Assembly: GCF_042646425.1 (NCBI RefSeq)
Contig: NZ_JBHRTR010000048.1
Coordinates: 186,001 to 250,000 of the forward strand
Reading direction: 5' to 3'
From: Marinibaculum pumilum
GTDB lineage: Bacteria; Pseudomonadota; Alphaproteobacteria; Ferrovibrionales; Ferrovibrionaceae
DNA length: 64,000 nucleotides
Both the position numbers and the translations under genes were made by a program. Of the stretch, positions 62,106 to 64,000 are shown piece by piece (positions within the stretch are counted from its first letter, which is position 1; the number at the start of each line of letters is the position of its first letter). Below the pieces are notes generated by a model that did no database searches, had not been told where the DNA came from, and saw only the letters and a list, made by a program, of their open reading frames with translations.

Positions 62106-62179
62106 ACCGCTGCGGCGCCTCTGGACAGCGCGCGCCGCCTTAGCCGTCACCGCTGTGCGCCGCTGCCCGAAGCGGGCAT

Positions 62180-62212
62180 GATGCCGTCTGCGACCTGAAC
62201 GCAGGCGGCATC
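62180..62212 (+). promoter_or_regulatory. 13-bp stem in the leader of the transporter gene
   Basis: GATGCCGTCTGCG (62180-62192) pairs with CGCAGGCGGCATC (62200-62212) with one G:U pair and a 7-nt loop, directly before the GGGAGGGGG ribosome-binding region of the TTG at 62229. It may terminate upstream transcription or affect translation; no T-run follows. Confidence 0.4.
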
Positions 62213-62228
62213 GAGGGAGGGGGACGGC

Positions 62229-63101
62229 TTGGAGGCATTGCTGACGGTGATCCTGCCGGTATCGCTGGCGGTGATCATGTTCGCCCTGGGCATCGGGCTG
62301 ACCCTGGACGATTTCGCCCGGGTGGCGCGGCGCCCGTTCGTCTTCCTGGCCGGTGCCGTGGCGCAGCTGGCGGTACTGCCGCTGATCGCCTTCGCACTGG
62401 TCGGCGCCTTCGGGATGCAGGGCGCCCTTGCCGTCGGGGTGATGATCCTGGCGTTCTGCCCCGGCGGTGTCACCTCCAGCGTGCTGACCCGGCTGGCGCG
62501 GGGCGATGTCGCCCTGTCGATCTCCCTGACCGCGGTGCTGAGCCTGGTCAGCCTGGTGACGATCCCGTTGCTGGTCGCGCTGACCGTCGGCCATTTCATG
62601 GCGGAAGCGGCACCCGACGTCGATATCAGCAGCCTGACCCTGTCGATCTTCCTGATTTCCACGGTGCCGGTCGCCGTCGGGGTCGGCCTGCGGCGCCTCG
62701 CCCCGCATCTGGCCGACCGGATCGAGCGGGTGCTGCGGCCGCTGGCTCTGCTGCTGTTCCTGTGCATCGTGCTGGGCGCGATCGCCGCCAACTGGCAGGC
62801 GCTGATCGATCATGTGCTGCAGCTCGGACCGGTCCTCGTTGCGCTGAACGTCGCGGTGCTGCTGGTCGGACTCGGCGTCGGCCGCGTCTTCGGTCTGCGC
62901 CACGGCATCGGCCGCGCCATGGCGATCGAGCTGGGCACCCAGAACGCCACCCTTGGCATCACCCTGGGTGCGCTGATTGCCACCACGGGCGGCGTCTTTT
63001 CCGGCTATGCGCTGCCCTCCGCGGTCTACGGGGTTACCATGTACCTTGTGATGGCGCCGTTCGTCGCATGGTGGCGCTGGCGTACGCGTTCCGCCGCATG
63101 A
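62229..63101 (+). CDS. SBF/BASS-family transporter
   Basis: 290 residues with about nine helices and SBF-family motifs: MFALGIGLTLDDFARVARRP, AFCPGGVTSSVLTRLARGDVALS, and GTQNATLGITLGAL near the end. Family members import organic acids or bile acids with Na+. TTG 62229 follows GGGAGGGGG. Its stop overlaps the next gene (ATGA), so transporter and oxidoreductase go together. Confidence 0.8.
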   Translation: MEALLTVILPVSLAVIMFALGIGLTLDDFARVARRPFVFLAGAVAQLAVLPLIAFALVGAFGMQGALAVGVMILAFCPGGVTSSVLTRLARGDVALSISLTAVLSLVSLVTIPLLVALTVGHFMAEAAPDVDISSLTLSIFLISTVPVAVGVGLRRLAPHLADRIERVLRPLALLLFLCIVLGAIAANWQALIDHVLQLGPVLVALNVAVLLVGLGVGRVFGLRHGIGRAMAIELGTQNATLGITLGALIATTGGVFSGYALPSAVYGVTMYLVMAPFVAWWRWRTRSAA

Positions 63102-64000
63102 CGGGGCCGGATCCTGCCGCCGGGCTGGCCGCGCTGGAGGCGGCGCTGGCGCGGGACTTCGACTGCCTGAACCATCCGCCGGCGCCCTGGACGCCGGAAC
63201 ATCATGGCCCGGACGGCCGACCCGCGGCGGACGTGCTGATCGTCGGCGGCGGCATGAACGGCCTGGCCGCCGCCTTCGCGCTGCGCCGCCTGGGCCTGAG
63301 CCGGCTGCGTCAGGTCGACCGCCGGCCGGCGGGCCAGGAAGGTCCCTGGCTCACCTATGCCCGGATGGAACTGCTGCGGTCGCCCAAACATCTCACCGGG
63401 CCGGCCCTCGGGCTGCCCAACCTGACCTTCCGGGCCTGGTGGGAGGCGCAGCACGGCGCGGCCGGCTGGGAGCGGCTCGGCCATATCCGGCGCCAGGACT
63501 GGGCGGCCTATCTGGGCTGGTATGGCCGGGTCACCGGCGCCGCGGTGGAGAGCGGAACCCGGCTGCTCGACCTGGCGCCCGCCGGCCAAGTCATCGCTGC
63601 CCGGCTGCGCACCGCGGAGGGCGCGGAAGAGGTGATCCATGCCCGCCAGGTGGTGCTGGCGACCGGCCGCGAAGGCCAGGCGCGAGCGCGGATCCCCGCG
63701 GCTTTCGTTCGCTTCCAGGGCGCGCGCGTGCGGCACAGTTCCGACCCCCTGGACCCCGCCACCCTGCCGGGGCGGCGGGTGGTGGTGATCGGGCTGTCCG
63801 CCTCCGCCTTCGACAATGCCTGTGTCGCGGCGGAAGCCGGTGCGCAGGTCACCCTGCTGGGGCGGGCAGCTTCCGTGCCCACCGTCAACAAGATGAAGCA
63901 GACGGTGTATCCGGGCTTCGCGCAGGGCTTTCCGGATCTGCCCGATGCCGAGCGGCTGGCCTGGCTGCGCCTGGTCGCACGGGCCCGCATCGCGCCGCCG
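63098..64000 (+). CDS. FAD-dependent oxidoreductase, 3' end outside window
   Basis: At least 301 codons open to the window end. After a 50-residue lead is the FAD-binding LIVGGGMNGLAAAFAL, then PWLTYARMELLRSPKHL, a second Rossmann-like VVVIGLSASAFDNACVAAEAG, and ATGREG, as in flavin-containing monooxygenases and related reductases. ATG 63098 overlaps the transporter stop. Substrate cannot be read from this part. Confidence 0.75.
   Translation, partial: MTGPDPAAGLAALEAALARDFDCLNHPPAPWTPEHHGPDGRPAADVLIVGGGMNGLAAAFALRRLGLSRLRQVDRRPAGQEGPWLTYARMELLRSPKHLTGPALGLPNLTFRAWWEAQHGAAGWERLGHIRRQDWAAYLGWYGRVTGAAVESGTRLLDLAPAGQVIAARLRTAEGAEEVIHARQVVLATGREGQARARIPAAFVRFQGARVRHSSDPLDPATLPGRRVVVIGLSASAFDNACVAAEAGAQVTLLGRAASVPTVNKMKQTVYPGFAQGFPDLPDAERLAWLRLVARARIAPP

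Noticed and set aside
1..64000. tRNA or rRNA genes
   Set aside because: No tRNA T-arm pattern with a matching acceptor stem and no rRNA-like sequence was noticed; no scan was run, so a missed tRNA is possible but unlikely.

Overview
The window is GC-rich bacterial DNA with dense operons, many ATGA start/stop overlaps, an aerobic-type cobalamin gene set (CobN, CobO), HWE-type signalling, a PhnZ-like oxygenase and CoA-dependent aromatic catabolism. This suggests an alphaproteobacterium, probably of the Rhodospirillales group; that placement is an inference from gene content, not a proven assignment. No rRNA, tRNA, CRISPR array or intact transposase was seen.

Layout. (1) 1-5333 is an accessory island that looks visibly less GC-rich than the rest. 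It holds the 3' part of a TIR-like gene, then a tight operon of a ribbon-helix-helix protein, an AAA+ ATPase and a subtilisin-like (S8) protease, then a broken YgjP-type metallopeptidase. It is the best candidate for an undescribed system, probably defence-like. (2) 5333-6184 is a scar: the metallopeptidase remnant abuts a 5'-truncated N-carbamoyl-D-amino-acid hydrolase, followed by a 125-N gap and a palindromic repeat. (3) 6262-10558 carries a 2-keto-3-deoxy sugar-acid module with a kinase fused to a methylglyoxal synthase, a methyltransferase, a second scar joining truncated ABC-permease and LysR genes, and a PhnZ-like HD protein. (4) 10640-20657 holds envelope genes, a TetR/PNPOx pair, an MscS-MgtE operon and an amidase.

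(5) 20763-36984 is the vitamin B12 region. A cobalamin riboswitch precedes cobW-cobN-cobO-DUF1636-cobQ-cobD on the + strand. A second cobalamin riboswitch precedes a minus-strand uptake operon (btuB, an unknown gene, btuF, btuC, btuD). A HWE histidine kinase and a receiver-only response regulator lie between the two. (6) 36985-47817 contains a LysR gene, two ATP-grasp-like genes around an S15-type hydrolase, a 23-residue basic micro-ORF, MgtC and CBS proteins, and an IclR-controlled pair (flavin monooxygenase plus acyl-CoA ligase) resembling the salicylyl-CoA route.

(7) 47908-62105 is a catabolic island: three paralogous AraC regulators, a serine hydrolase, a palindromic MITE-like element, a 15-bp tandem repeat, then hyuA followed by three tandem hyuB copies (the middle one frameshifted) and a class III aminotransferase. 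The gene set resembles ATP-dependent lactam/hydantoin opening followed by transamination. (8) The window ends with an SBF/BASS-type transporter and an FAD-dependent oxidoreductase cut by the edge.
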